From the IMG/VR virus record IMGVR_UViG_3300037133_000006, positions 1-48,175 of that record: a stretch of 48,175 nucleotides of DNA; one strand, written 5' to 3'. The position numbers and the translations under genes are program-made. The notes below the pieces were generated by a model that saw only the letters and a program-made list of their open reading frames with translations, had not been told where the DNA came from and searched no databases. Positions 16,820-25,264 of the stretch are shown here, piece by piece. The stretch is from a virus. Within the stretch, counting starts at the first letter, position 1. Each line of letters opens with the position of its first letter.

Positions 16820-17151
16820 GCTGTATCGTCCACGAGCAGAAGGAAGTTTGAACCAAGTTCGCTGGCATTCGGATAATCGTCAGGAACCTGCCCCAAGTTG
16901 ATAACGTACCAGCTTCCAATACCCAGATACCCCTGCTGACAAAGAAGATTCGCGGCGGGCCAGCTCCCGGTGATAAGTGGAATACTCGACAAGAGCAGCA
17001 CTCCAGAAGCGTTATAAATGCTCATCAGCCAATACTGAGCCATCTCACTGAAAGTGATGAACAGCGTCATACGCACGACAGCCCCATCGATATTCAGAGC
17101 CACGTTGAGCGTCTGATTCGGTGCGGTCGTGAGTGGAATTATCTGCGCCAT
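16816..17151 (-). CDS. baseplate plug-like protein
   Basis: 111 residues, all beta. The pattern MTLFITFSEMAQYWLMSIYNASGVLLLSSIPLITG, then QQGYLGIGSWYVIN (read as two separate motifs), and a final FLLLVDD strand correspond to the small phage baseplate plug family described from cyanophage Pam3 gp18. It sits between the Dit-like and hub genes as expected. Confidence 0.75.
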   Translation of the reverse strand: MAQIIPLTTAPNQTLNVALNIDGAVVRMTLFITFSEMAQYWLMSIYNASGVLLLSSIPLITGSWPAANLLCQQGYLGIGSWYVINLGQVPDDYPNASELGSNFLLLVDDTA

Positions 17152-17161
17152 GAATCCTCTT

Positions 17162-18118
17162 TTAGTGACACGATGGACACTTCCCGCTATTTCGTAAAAA
17201 GCTAATGGTCTGATTGAAACTGTTATCTGACCAGTTCCCTGAACCGATCATGGTACCCGTCTGCTGCTGAATCGTGGCGGTACTTGTATGTCCGGCGTCG
17301 GAATTCTGCGCTGTTACTCCAGTCGGAACTGTGCTTGTACCCGTCTGGCCGATGGCAGTGGAGTCAGTTGTTTGCGGGCGGGCGCTGGTAACCGAGGTCG
17401 CCACGCTGAAAAGGTTGATCTGCTGAAACTCTACCGTCGCTCGAAGTCCATACCGAGTGCGCACCGTATCGTCAGGCAGCACGTTGAGGATGAACATATT
17501 CTGGTAGGTCTTCAGCCGAGTCGTCACCTGAAGTGGAACCCGCGCATCCCGCAGAGCGCAAAGCGTATTGAAGCAAGCAATCGACTTGGACGAATTCCCC
17601 ACCCATTGCCCTGATGCGTATGCCGGTAGAACGTCGGTCATCAGAATATCGAGCGAAAGATGCGCCGGGTCCAAAACGATGTGATCCGTGAAGTTGGCAT
17701 TATCCTGAATCGGGTGCATCGTGGGTCGCGCCTGCTGCGAGTGTGAGGCTCGCATTACCGCATCGAATACCAGCATCTGCGGAGCGGCAGTTGCTGATTT
17801 TTCTGAGACGGTGATGCTCATGGAAAACGTTGGGTTGCTATCCGTTCCCCCGTTACGTACTGGCTGAGTTGCCACAGTGCTTGCATTTGCGCTTGCAATC
17901 GCCCCCGCATAGGACGCAGGAACCGTAATCATAGTGAGGGCAGGCTGTGACCACTGAGGCGGCCTGAACTGCACGTCAAGGCCCGATAGAGCGCCCGCAA
18001 TAGAACTGTTTCGTCGCGATTGCGCCGCCGCTCCTGCTGCCGACTGTGCATAGACAACAATGCGCCCAGCGCCCGATATGACCGCTGCACTCGCCGAAGG
18101 TAGGGTGATTCCGCCCAT
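17162..18118 (-). CDS. Dit-like baseplate protein
   Basis: 318 residues. The core MLVFDAVMRASHSQQARPTMHPIQD, DHIVLDPAHLSLDILMTDVLP, VPLQVTTRLKTYQNMFILNV (three separated motifs) is typical of the Dit_like N-terminal domain that links tail tube and hub. The N- and C-terminal extensions are Ala/Ser/Thr-rich and low-complexity. It lies between the tape measure and the plug-like gene. Confidence 0.8.
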   Translation of the reverse strand: MGGITLPSASAAVISGAGRIVVYAQSAAGAAAQSRRNSSIAGALSGLDVQFRPPQWSQPALTMITVPASYAGAIASANASTVATQPVRNGGTDSNPTFSMSITVSEKSATAAPQMLVFDAVMRASHSQQARPTMHPIQDNANFTDHIVLDPAHLSLDILMTDVLPAYASGQWVGNSSKSIACFNTLCALRDARVPLQVTTRLKTYQNMFILNVLPDDTVRTRYGLRATVEFQQINLFSVATSVTSARPQTTDSTAIGQTGTSTVPTGVTAQNSDAGHTSTATIQQQTGTMIGSGNWSDNSFNQTISFLRNSGKCPSCH

Positions 18119-18119
18119 G

Positions 18120-19664
18120 CTATTGGTAAGCCCCGCTATGTGCTAGAATGAGCCGCCGTGTGTGTGCAGTCAATCCATCGTCTACTCCCTGCTTTACCGC
18201 CTGGGCCGTCTGGTTTGGCGTCATAGCAGAGGCGGGTACGTTTACGATGATCGAACCGACCTGGATACCTGCCGCCGCTTCCACCTTGCGGATGTAGTCC
18301 TGACCTTGCGGGGAATACTGACTCTTCGCACCACCGTAATCAGCCAGCGCAGCTTCCACATTACCCTGATGCCGCTGTAGCAGTTGGGCAAGGTAACGCG
18401 AACCACCTTCAAGATTCTGCGATGGGTCGTAGGGATTCACACCTAAGCGCCGTGCCGTCGAGGGAATCAACTGCATCATTCCCACGGCACGTTCGCCACT
18501 GGGATTGTCGGGACCAATCTTCACATTTCCATTGCGGTCGTACTGTTGTCCTCCAGATTCTACTTGCGCAATTCCACGCACGAGTTTCTGGAAATCATAT
18601 CCTTGTCCCTGTACAAATCGGTTCATCTGCGCGTTCGGCGCTTCAAATTTATCTCCGCCCCATTCACCAGGAAGTACGGCTGCCCCGATATTCTCGAATC
18701 CGTGTGCTACTTTAACAGCCTCATCGGCAGAATCTTTCAATCCCTGTATGGCGTCTTTGTTGCTCACCCCCGGCATAATGAACTTACCTAAATCCCATAT
18801 CGAGGCTATGCTGTGAACGCCAACCTGTTCTAAACCGACCATCAACTTGATAGCCTCGCCAATCCAGAACACAACGTGCTCTACAGATTTTGCGAAGCTC
18901 TCGAAAGATGCGGTCTTGCGGTCAATGGAATCATCCCCAGAAAGTGTACCTACGAAATCATCGAAGTCAACGGAAAGATCAACAAACAGATTGCCAGTTT
19001 TCTTGAGAATATCCCACATCTGATTTAATGCTGGTACGAGATCATTTGTAATCTCGTCAGACCAACGCGGCATGTTGGCAAGAACGAAATCGTTTAATCG
19101 CTCAAGCTGTTTGGCAATTCCACCATTTCCGAAACCTAACTTTTCGAGCAGGTCAGATGCGAACTTCATGCCGAAATACTGGCCCTTTACTTCGAGACGC
19201 TGAAGTTGAAACGTCACATCCCGAATCTGGCGCATCTGGTCTTCATAGTTCGGCCCAAGCATCAGCGCCAATTGCTTCTGATCGTCAATGAGCGTGTGGA
19301 ATCGGTCTTGAAGCTCTTTTGTGCCAAAGAACACATCATTGAGCGTAACGCCGAGCGTATCGAGTGCAGTGGTAACAGCTCGATACTGCTGCACGCCCAT
19401 CATGTTCTGGGTAGCGAGTAGCTTGGTCTTCAGGTCAGCTTGTCCAAGCTTATCAATGTACGCGACAATGCCAAAACCCACCGTTGCGAAGGCGGTAGTT
19501 GCTGCTACCTGGAATTTAAGAAAGTCTCCTGCGATTCCGCCAACGGAAGAGGCTACCGTTTTTTCTGTTCCAGCGAGAAGATTAGCGAACTTGGCGAAGG
19601 ATGCCTGGTCTACATTGGTGGATAGCGAGACCAGATAGCTCTTAATTGTGTCGGATTGAGCCAT
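18120..19664 (-). CDS. tail tape measure protein with lytic transglycosylase domain
   Basis: 514 residues. Helical from the N-terminus to about residue 340, with hydrophobic stretches near 50-65 and 260-275. A C-terminal SLT domain (about 355-480) has catalytic Glu369 in IAQVESGGQQYD, then AVGMMQLIPSTARRLGV, GGSRYLAQLL and ALADYGGA. Tape proteins set tail length; about 500 residues would suggest a short contractile tail of roughly 75 nm. The transglycosylase probably opens peptidoglycan during DNA entry. Confidence 0.9.
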   Translation of the reverse strand: MAQSDTIKSYLVSLSTNVDQASFAKFANLLAGTEKTVASSVGGIAGDFLKFQVAATTAFATVGFGIVAYIDKLGQADLKTKLLATQNMMGVQQYRAVTTALDTLGVTLNDVFFGTKELQDRFHTLIDDQKQLALMLGPNYEDQMRQIRDVTFQLQRLEVKGQYFGMKFASDLLEKLGFGNGGIAKQLERLNDFVLANMPRWSDEITNDLVPALNQMWDILKKTGNLFVDLSVDFDDFVGTLSGDDSIDRKTASFESFAKSVEHVVFWIGEAIKLMVGLEQVGVHSIASIWDLGKFIMPGVSNKDAIQGLKDSADEAVKVAHGFENIGAAVLPGEWGGDKFEAPNAQMNRFVQGQGYDFQKLVRGIAQVESGGQQYDRNGNVKIGPDNPSGERAVGMMQLIPSTARRLGVNPYDPSQNLEGGSRYLAQLLQRHQGNVEAALADYGGAKSQYSPQGQDYIRKVEAAAGIQVGSIIVNVPASAMTPNQTAQAVKQGVDDGLTAHTRRLILAHSGAYQ

Positions 19665-20332
19665 CTATTTCGCCTCCTGAGCCGCCCGCCAAGCTCGGAA
19701 GTCGGCATCGTTCTTATCCCGAACGTCTAAAAACTCATGCGCATCGCAAAGATCACGGAATGTGAAAACGCCTTCAACCACATCCCGATGCTTCCAAATT
19801 CCTGCGCTCACCGGACGCCATAGAAATGGGTCTAGGCTTGGGTACTCGGTTGGCTCGAATCCGCCGCCGGAGTCTGGTTCGCGTTCGACCCGGCTGCGGG
19901 AAAAAAAGGGGCGATATTGAAGGCGATGCACTGCTTTGTCAGTTCGAGAGCGGTAGGAGCATCAAACTCAAGATCGGGAATAGCGTAACGCCCATCTGCG
20001 AACATGATCGGCTTGGCAATAGGCGTACCCAGGCGCGAGTCATAGCGCCCGCAAACACCCAGGCAAAGCGCCATCACTTCAGCAAGTTCGGTGCGCGAAA
20101 GCTGCTCAGTGAGGAAAGCGGCGGTCATTGCAAATCCGACCTCAGGAGGAACGTCATGAACCTTTACATCAGGATCGGGGACCACTACCTGAAGAGGTGC
20201 GGGCTGTGATTCCTGAAATGCGCGATACCGCTTGACGAACGTCGAGAAAATCCAGCTTCCATCGGACGCCTCAAGCATCCCTATGCGGTACTGATGATCG
20301 CCGATAGTCGTATCTTTGTGATCGAAAGGCAT
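19665..20332 (-). CDS. tail assembly chaperone GT, -1 frameshift product
   Basis: The shorter chaperone frame (20332 to 19832) and the downstream frame ending at 19665 overlap around a run of seven T on the minus strand (19907-19901). In the upstream frame it reads C CCT TTT TTT CCC, so T TTT TTT is a canonical -1 slippery heptamer. A slip joins residues through PFF to SRSRVEREPD and gives a 222-residue product. The extension (WRPVSAGIWKHRDVVEGVF, then DLCDAHEFLDVRDK) is helical, as G-T tails are. The position between tail tube and tape measure is where G/GT pairs occur. Confidence 0.8.
19832..20332 (-). CDS. tail assembly chaperone G (unshifted product)
   Basis: 166 residues. N-terminal beta part TTIGDHQYRIGMLEASD, then a helical core with FAMTAAFLTEQLSRTELAEVMALCLG, and a disordered Gln/Pro/Ser C-terminus that replaces the GT tail when no frameshift occurs. 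By analogy with lambda gpG it would bind and keep the tape measure soluble while the tube polymerises. Confidence 0.8.
   Translation of the reverse strand: MPFDHKDTTIGDHQYRIGMLEASDGSWIFSTFVKRYRAFQESQPAPLQVVVPDPDVKVHDVPPEVGFAMTAAFLTEQLSRTELAEVMALCLGVCGRYDSRLGTPIAKPIMFADGRYAIPDLEFDAPTALELTKQCIAFNIAPFFPAAGSNANQTPAADSSQPSTQA
19901..19907 (-). promoter_or_regulatory. -1 ribosomal frameshift slippery site
   Basis: Seven consecutive T on the minus strand in phase T TTT TTT with the upstream chaperone frame, followed by CCC. Downstream G/C-rich DNA could fold to stimulate slipping, but I did not identify a specific hairpin. Confidence 0.75.
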
Positions 20333-20343
20333 GTGCGCTCCGC

Positions 20344-20799
20344 TTACTGGTTAGCAATGTTGGCTGCGGGAAGATTCCATTCAATGTACTCGCCCTTGCC
20401 GCCGTAAGGCTGCGGCGGCTTCTTCGAGAACGACACGCCGGTGCAGATATTCTGATCGCCCGTAACGGGGTTCTGGAGGTCAAGGGCAATCGCTGCCCAG
20501 TTGCTTGCGTCCCCATTCGCTACTGCTGTCTGGTGAAGATTCTGCGCAGACTTCAGGTAGGCGTTGAGCGCCGAGGTCTGCTGGCAGGAAATCTTGACGA
20601 TGCCATTGAAACCTGGACTCACGGACACCATGACTGCCGCATCCGAAGAATTGTCCTGTTCGGTCCATTCATGCGTCATCTCCACGGTGATCTTTCCCAC
20701 ACCGAGGTTACCTCCTGCAAGAATGAACGGCCCCGCGAGTGGAGAGGCAATCGCCCCCGTCAAGTCCTTGAACGAATACGTGGTGGTTCCGTTTGCCAT
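20344..20799 (-). CDS. tail tube protein
   Basis: 151 residues, beta-rich. TYSFKDLTGAIASPLAGPF, GVGKITVEMTHEWTEQD and a CTGVSFSKKPPQPYGGKGEYIEW end match the DUF3277-like tube proteins that follow DUF3383 sheaths. It is placed directly after the sheath and would form the inner tube of the contractile tail. Confidence 0.85.
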   Translation of the reverse strand: MANGTTTYSFKDLTGAIASPLAGPFILAGGNLGVGKITVEMTHEWTEQDNSSDAAVMVSVSPGFNGIVKISCQQTSALNAYLKSAQNLHQTAVANGDASNWAAIALDLQNPVTGDQNICTGVSFSKKPPQPYGGKGEYIEWNLPAANIANQ

Positions 20800-20811
20800 T
20801 GCGATCTCCTT

Positions 20812-22257
20812 TTACTGCTGGACCGAAACTCCGATGATAAAGCTTTGCTGTGTGCCGGCCAGAATGACGGCGACATAAACGGGCATTCCCTTGAACAGTG
20901 CGCGGTCTGCGCTGGATTGCGTCGAGAACGAAGAAGATCCAACCCAGTACCCGGTTGCCAGCGCCGTTCCAACCGTCAAGCCACCAGTGGGAAGCAGCGG
21001 GATAGCGGGACCATTCCACACGCCCCCGGCGATGAATCCGCGATTAGCTGAACGGCTGCAAGCGCCCCGCACCGCATTCAATACGATAGCCTGGCCGGAA
21101 TCATCCTGCGGAATCGAGGGAAGCGATTGGAGTGCATTTAGAATCGAAATCTGCGCGTCTGCGGCCAGCATATCGAGGCCGAGAACGGTAGTAAAGCTGA
21201 GGCCGTTTCCGTTCACACCCTGATAGTAGAAATCGTAACTGTTGGCGTAGTTATTGTAGCTGTTGCCGTTGTTTCCGAAGCCGAGTCCCGGCGTACCAGC
21301 AAACACGTTGATCTGCGCTTGCGAAAGCGGTTCGGTTGTGCATCCGACCAGCGTCTTGGCGGCGAGAGAAAAATTACTGTTGGCGAGTCCGGTATTCAGG
21401 CCCATAGCCTTCCCCATCAAAGCGCCAGAGATGTAGGCGTTGTTCGGGAATAGACCGCCCTGCGTGGTGGAGTAGCAGCCGTGGGCGCGGCTGTAATTTG
21501 CCGCCTTGATGAGCGAGAACACGTTGCCCACCGAACCAGCGAGAGCAGATGCGCTCTGTGTGCTGTAGAACAGTTGCATGGCAGGCTGTGTACTCTGCGC
21601 ATAAGCGGCAATCGCCACGTTGTCCGAGTCGGTCGCCGTGGTGCAATTAACCAGATACCACGATGGCTCTTTGACGCGGCAGGCGGTCACAGCCTGAAGC
21701 GGCGTCTCGCCGATGTCCGTCACGTTGACTTTGAGACCGGTGCCGACGCTGGTTCCCTGCGCCGTGGTTGAGAGGGCGGCTGAAACCGCGTAGCCGGTGC
21801 CCTGCTGACCGGGAATGGACGCTACAGACGTGACCACGCCGCCGCCGCTGATGCCAGTGACATTGCCATACCCGTAGGATGCGTTCGAGGAGGAAATCAG
21901 AAAGGTGTCATTCAGCGCGTACCCGGTGCCAGCCGCGGCGGAATCGACTGTGATCGCCTGGATGGCGGTCGGGTCTTGGCATCCCATCCAGAGGTACTGC
22001 GCCTGCGGAGTCGAATCCGCGTACAACTGTGCTTCGATGTACTCGGGATCAGATGGCCCGTATCCGAGTGCGGCCAAAGAGGTTGTGGCGGTCGAGGTCG
22101 GAATGAGAACACAGCGCGAACCGGCACCATAGGAGGGAATTCTCCCACTGTTGCCGATGATAAGCGCCTGATTGAATGCGGGGACTGATACCCCTGCCGG
22201 AGTGACTGAAACGCTCACATCGCAGAGAATCGAAAGTGGAAGGGGCTGAGTCGCCAT
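20812..22257 (-). CDS. tail sheath protein (DUF3383-like)
   Basis: 481 residues. The N-terminus with ALIIGNSGRIPSYGAGSR then LGYGPSDPEYIEAQLYADS, and a C-terminus with QDDSGQAIVLNAVRGAC, AALAT-like GYWVGSSSF and KGMPVYVAVILAG, are characteristic of DUF3383 contractile sheaths. Residues about 100-185 hold an inserted Gly-rich beta module (GTGYALNDTFLI, GGGVVTSVASI, GTGYAVSAAL) of a type seen as a surface decoration in many virion proteins. It defines the phage as a myovirus. Confidence 0.9.
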   Translation of the reverse strand: MATQPLPLSILCDVSVSVTPAGVSVPAFNQALIIGNSGRIPSYGAGSRCVLIPTSTATTSLAALGYGPSDPEYIEAQLYADSTPQAQYLWMGCQDPTAIQAITVDSAAAGTGYALNDTFLISSSNASYGYGNVTGISGGGVVTSVASIPGQQGTGYAVSAALSTTAQGTSVGTGLKVNVTDIGETPLQAVTACRVKEPSWYLVNCTTATDSDNVAIAAYAQSTQPAMQLFYSTQSASALAGSVGNVFSLIKAANYSRAHGCYSTTQGGLFPNNAYISGALMGKAMGLNTGLANSNFSLAAKTLVGCTTEPLSQAQINVFAGTPGLGFGNNGNSYNNYANSYDFYYQGVNGNGLSFTTVLGLDMLAADAQISILNALQSLPSIPQDDSGQAIVLNAVRGACSRSANRGFIAGGVWNGPAIPLLPTGGLTVGTALATGYWVGSSSFSTQSSADRALFKGMPVYVAVILAGTQQSFIIGVSVQQ

Positions 22258-22265
22258 GTTCTCTC

Positions 22266-22886
22266 CTATAACTGTACTACCACATCGCTGATTATACCGT
22301 GTTCGGTTTCAAGCGTAACCTCTACGCTCTGCATGGTTTGCTTGGTGAGGGTATCGGTCACATGTTCATTCATTCTTGCCGAGAAGTCGGTACGCTCCCA
22401 CCATTGATTCTGAAAGAGTTCTGGGTTTCTGCTTGGCGTTCCAATGAATGTATCGAGGTACATATTAGATGCCTGTAGAGCATCGTGAACGAAGTCCTGA
22501 TAGAGGCACGCCTTGACCTGCCGTGCCCGGTCGAAAGCATTGGGACCGTAGAAGATGAACGACAATTCCCAAACTCGCGTGTAGATCGTGGTTTCGATGA
22601 ACGTCGTACCAGCGGAATCAACTGGCTGGACCTCGTGTGCAGTGTTGTAGCGGTCTGGCGTTTCGGTTGCGCGGATGAACGCCACATCGTCTGTAATCGC
22701 CCAAGCGGGAGCGCCTGGGGTAGGCCAATCAATCCTTACCTGCGAGTAGGCCGTGGAGTCGGTTGGACCTGATGGCGTGATCCCAAGGCAGCGCAGTACG
22801 ATGTTCTGCCAGATGATAGACACCTGCTGCTGCGTTAGGCCGGTACTGGCCATCGTTCCGACATTCGGTACCGCAAAATTACTCAC
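22266..22886 (-). CDS. neck/tail terminator protein
   Basis: 206 residues from GTG 22886, which overlaps the previous stop within GTGAGTAA; ATG 22922 would overlap by 44 bases. The alpha/beta protein has ELSFIFYGPNAFDRARQVKACL and NPELFQNQWWERTDFSARM, patterns of the phage neck terminator group (gp12-like) that ends the tail tube and joins it to the head. Confidence 0.65.
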   Translation of the reverse strand: MSNFAVPNVGTMASTGLTQQQVSIIWQNIVLRCLGITPSGPTDSTAYSQVRIDWPTPGAPAWAITDDVAFIRATETPDRYNTAHEVQPVDSAGTTFIETTIYTRVWELSFIFYGPNAFDRARQVKACLYQDFVHDALQASNMYLDTFIGTPSRNPELFQNQWWERTDFSARMNEHVTDTLTKQTMQSVEVTLETEHGIISDVVVQL

Positions 22887-23247
22887 CGGAAAGCCTCGCT
22901 GCGATGGCCTTGAAAAACCCAAAGTCGCCCCATTGCGTCACTGCAACCACGCGGTAGTCCTGTCCTCTCCATGTCACGGTATCGCCAATTCCAGACGCCG
23001 AACCTGCCGCCCGCGTCTTGTGCATCGGCTGCTCGGAGATGAATCCCATCATGCCGGTAGAGCGATCACCCTCGGGAACCTGCTGCAAGTCTTCTTCGGT
23101 GGCCGGTTGGACTATCCCCCAGAACGCTATTGCTGTCGTGGTAGAGACGTAGCCGCCCTGTTGAAAGCTTCCCGTCGAGCGATTGACCGTATACGCCTGC
23201 GCGAAAGCTGGACTATTGGCAACGCGAGTGAGCGAGATGGTTGGCAT
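22879..23247 (-). CDS. head-tail joining protein candidate
   Basis: 122 residues, all-beta look: IAFWGIVQPATEEDLQQVPEGDR, then GFISEQPMHKT, and a final TVTWRGQDYRVVAVTQWGDFGFFK. Size, beta pattern and place between the neck genes fit a head-closure/stopper protein. No diagnostic motif is recognised beyond that. Confidence 0.6.
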   Translation of the reverse strand: MPTISLTRVANSPAFAQAYTVNRSTGSFQQGGYVSTTTAIAFWGIVQPATEEDLQQVPEGDRSTGMMGFISEQPMHKTRAAGSASGIGDTVTWRGQDYRVVAVTQWGDFGFFKAIAARLSGE

Positions 23248-23828
23248 TAGACCGCCTCCGCTACTTCGGTTGCTTCTGCCTGAGCGCCAAACGCAATCTC
23301 GGTATCAGGAGAAAACTCCGCTGCATTGCCCGCATGAACACCGTCGCCCGATTCCGTGATGTGCGTGATTGCTCTGCGCATCTGTCCTGTATCAATACCA
23401 GGGCGGTCGCTCCCTTTGGCCCGAATCGTAGAATCCGCATTGGGTGCCCATCCGTTGCGAGGATCGGTAAACCAGCGTTTCGATGCGCTCTCGCCAATCT
23501 GGCCAGCGCGGTCGAGCGCATCCATCATGCCCGCTTCGTCGCCATCGAGAGCGCAAGTAGATGCCTTTGCAAGTTGCTTGGCAATGAGTGATCGAGTCGG
23601 TTCCGCTTCAATGGCCGCTTCGATCACCACACGGGGAGGCTGGCCGTGCAGCGGGGAGCCATTCGTGAAGATGAACAGCAATTCCGCGTTACTGATCTCG
23701 CCCTTCTTGCGTTGTCCATTCTCTTCAGGAATGCCAACCAGCGCATCGGCACCGTTGAGCGCAGCGATTCCCTTGTTGATCTGTGACATTCCCGGCCCGC
23801 TGCTGGTGTAGCTTGCTCCCACTATCAC
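23247..23828 (-). CDS. phage neck/minor tail protein
   Basis: 193 residues from GTG 23828, which overlaps the previous stop as GTGA; an ATG at 23789 is an alternative. The pattern ISNAELLFIFTNGSPLHGQPPR, and DTGQMRRAITHIT near the C-terminus, is common to conserved phage proteins lying between head-tail adaptors and tail terminators. It probably contributes to head or tail completion. Confidence 0.6.
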   Translation of the reverse strand: MIVGASYTSSGPGMSQINKGIAALNGADALVGIPEENGQRKKGEISNAELLFIFTNGSPLHGQPPRVVIEAAIEAEPTRSLIAKQLAKASTCALDGDEAGMMDALDRAGQIGESASKRWFTDPRNGWAPNADSTIRAKGSDRPGIDTGQMRRAITHITESGDGVHAGNAAEFSPDTEIAFGAQAEATEVAEAV

Positions 23829-24592
23829 CGCCTGAAGTACGCTGGTCCTGCGCCTACTACGCGCGCCAAGGTTGCCAACTGCACGCCGTACTGCGTGAGC
23901 GTCCACGCCGCCCATTGTTCCAGTTTTGTGAGCGCCTGAAGTCCCTGCGAAACGCCGTCTGCTCCCTGCGAGATGGTAATACCGGCCTGAAGGCTGTTCG
24001 CCACCACCTGATTTGCTGTACTCTGCGGGTTGCCTTCAGTCTGGCACCAGAGCGTAAGGTAATGCGCGATATAAAGCGCCATTCCCAAGCCCCAGAACTC
24101 CCGCCAGCGCGCTTGCATGAGTGAAGCATAGGCGATGTTCAGATAAAGCTGAATGACCGCAAGAGGGACCACCTGCGCTTCATAGACAGATAATGTCACC
24201 GTGCCTGATGCTGTTGCTTGGCTCGATACAGTCACGGTTGGCATGTTTACTGATAAGATTACCGTTGACGAATTCAGCCCTTGACACGTCACAAGTTGAC
24301 CGATATTCAGGCCCGTTGCGGTCGAATCCACGGTGATCTCGTTGGAGCCTTGTACGAGCGTTCCCGATACCGGCGTGGCAGGACCAAAGAACTTGGCATA
24401 GATCGCTAGGAAGTCATTCACCGCGTAGGGAGGATTCCCGGTCTGCGGAATGCCGGACGCAAGACCAATGAACGCCCCGCACTGGCAACCATACTCTCCA
24501 CCATATCCCCAGTCGCCGCATCCGTTGTAGCCGAACCCGCCGTAGATCGTCATGTAGAAAAGATCGATTGCTTCGGTCGGGAATGCTGGCAT
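23825..24592 (-). CDS. head-tail adaptor (DUF4054-like) with inserted beta domain
   Basis: 255 residues with a good AGGAG upstream of ATG 24592. The start MPAFPTEAIDLFY with FLAIYAKFFGPA and the later ALYIAHYLTLW then SLQAGITISQGADGVSQGL are the two halves of a DUF4054 adaptor. Between them (about residues 75-135) is an inserted beta domain rich in Thr, Ser and Val (SNEITVDSTATGLNIGQLV). The N-terminus has an unusual run of Gly, Tyr and Cys (GFGYNGCGDWGYGGEYGCQC). Confidence 0.7.
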   Translation of the reverse strand: MPAFPTEAIDLFYMTIYGGFGYNGCGDWGYGGEYGCQCGAFIGLASGIPQTGNPPYAVNDFLAIYAKFFGPATPVSGTLVQGSNEITVDSTATGLNIGQLVTCQGLNSSTVILSVNMPTVTVSSQATASGTVTLSVYEAQVVPLAVIQLYLNIAYASLMQARWREFWGLGMALYIAHYLTLWCQTEGNPQSTANQVVANSLQAGITISQGADGVSQGLQALTKLEQWAAWTLTQYGVQLATLARVVGAGPAYFRR

Positions 24593-24692
24593 GGTGGCTC
24601 CTATTAATTTGATTTTACAGCATTTACTCTTTATTTTTTACAAAGCACTTAATAGTCAAAAATGGGTATTTTAGGATATTTACATATTCATA

Positions 24693-24721
24693 TTGACACC
24701 TGTAGCATACTGGCATACATT
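24693..24721 (+). promoter_or_regulatory. sigma70-like promoter of the plus-strand cassette
   Basis: TTGACA (24693-24698) and TACATT (24716-24721) are separated by 17 bases. They lie in an A/T-rich stretch just before ATG 24729, so the transcript would have almost no leader. The whole 24593-24728 gap is A/T-rich and separates divergent genes. Confidence 0.55.
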
Positions 24722-24728
24722 AGGGAAC

Positions 24729-24956
24729 ATGGAAAACACAAATCTCCTTACCGTTCCAGAGTTTGCAAAAGCTCTTGGATTGTCTGCAAAAACCGTTCGC
24801 CAATATGTTTGGTTGCGGAAATTTCCGTTCGTGCGGATCGGCAGAGCAATAAGATTTGAACAATCAACAGTGGATAGGATCATAGCGGAGGGAAGGGTAG
24901 ACGCACTTCCCTATGAGGCAAACCACTTGAAAGCCGATCCTCTTTCTTCAAAATAG
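24729..24956 (+). CDS. MerR/excisionase-like HTH protein (HTH_17 type)
   Basis: 75 residues from ATG 24729. LLTVPEFAKALGLSAKTVRQYVWLRKFPFVRIGRAIRF (split as two motifs: helix-turn-helix, then the basic wing) is the pattern of HTH_17 DNA-binding domains of excisionases and small regulators. It is transcribed against the late operon and A/T-rich. It may be a repressor or an excisionase relic, but no integrase is present. AGGGA only two bases from the ATG is too near for a normal ribosome site, so leaderless translation is possible. Confidence 0.7.
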   Translation: MENTNLLTVPEFAKALGLSAKTVRQYVWLRKFPFVRIGRAIRFEQSTVDRIIAEGRVDALPYEANHLKADPLSSK

Positions 24957-24988
24957 CGAGATGCGCGCATAGCTCCAGAAAGGAAATC

Positions 24989-25228
24989 GTGAATTCGCCA
25001 AACTTTGCAATAGACGAAATGGGAAATAGAGTTCCGATACGTTATTCAGCTTCTGATCTTGTAAATATTCCTCCCCCGGAGGGATATTGCTGGAGAAAGA
25101 AAAATGAGGTTCTTGATCAATATAAGAATTGGATTGCTCAAGAACATGGTGCTATATTTCCTAATTTTCCTCAACCATGGAGTCAATTTGACTATTATGT
25201 TGCCGACAAAATTGGGACAAGGCCATAA
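24989..25228 (+). CDS. hypothetical protein of the plus-strand cassette
   Basis: 79 residues from GTG 24989 with AAAGGA five bases upstream. It is A/T-rich in codon choice, with aromatic residues (GYCWRKKNEVL, PWSQFDYYV) and no membrane segment. It is the second gene of a cassette with its own promoter that interrupts the late genes. I recognise no family. It is a typical moron candidate (a gene added to a phage and often expressed in the host). Confidence 0.6.
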   Translation: MNSPNFAIDEMGNRVPIRYSASDLVNIPPPEGYCWRKKNEVLDQYKNWIAQEHGAIFPNFPQPWSQFDYYVADKIGTRP

Positions 25229-25240
25229 GCCCTGCCCCAA
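25212..25240. terminator. hairpin between cassette and capsid gene
   Basis: TTGGGACAAGGC pairs with GCCCTGCCCCAA except for two A.C mismatches, around a 5-base loop. It lies over the end of the cassette gene and before the convergent capsid gene stop at 25265. It is a reasonable two-way terminator, but the U-tract is weak. Confidence 0.45.
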
Positions 25241-25264
25241 TTGACCGCGTTGCGGATGCGCCGG

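Noticed and set aside
24729-24956. Evidence for a temperate integrating phage from the excisionase-like HTH
   Set aside because: No integrase, attachment site or CI-like repressor is visible; HTH_17 proteins also serve as simple regulators.
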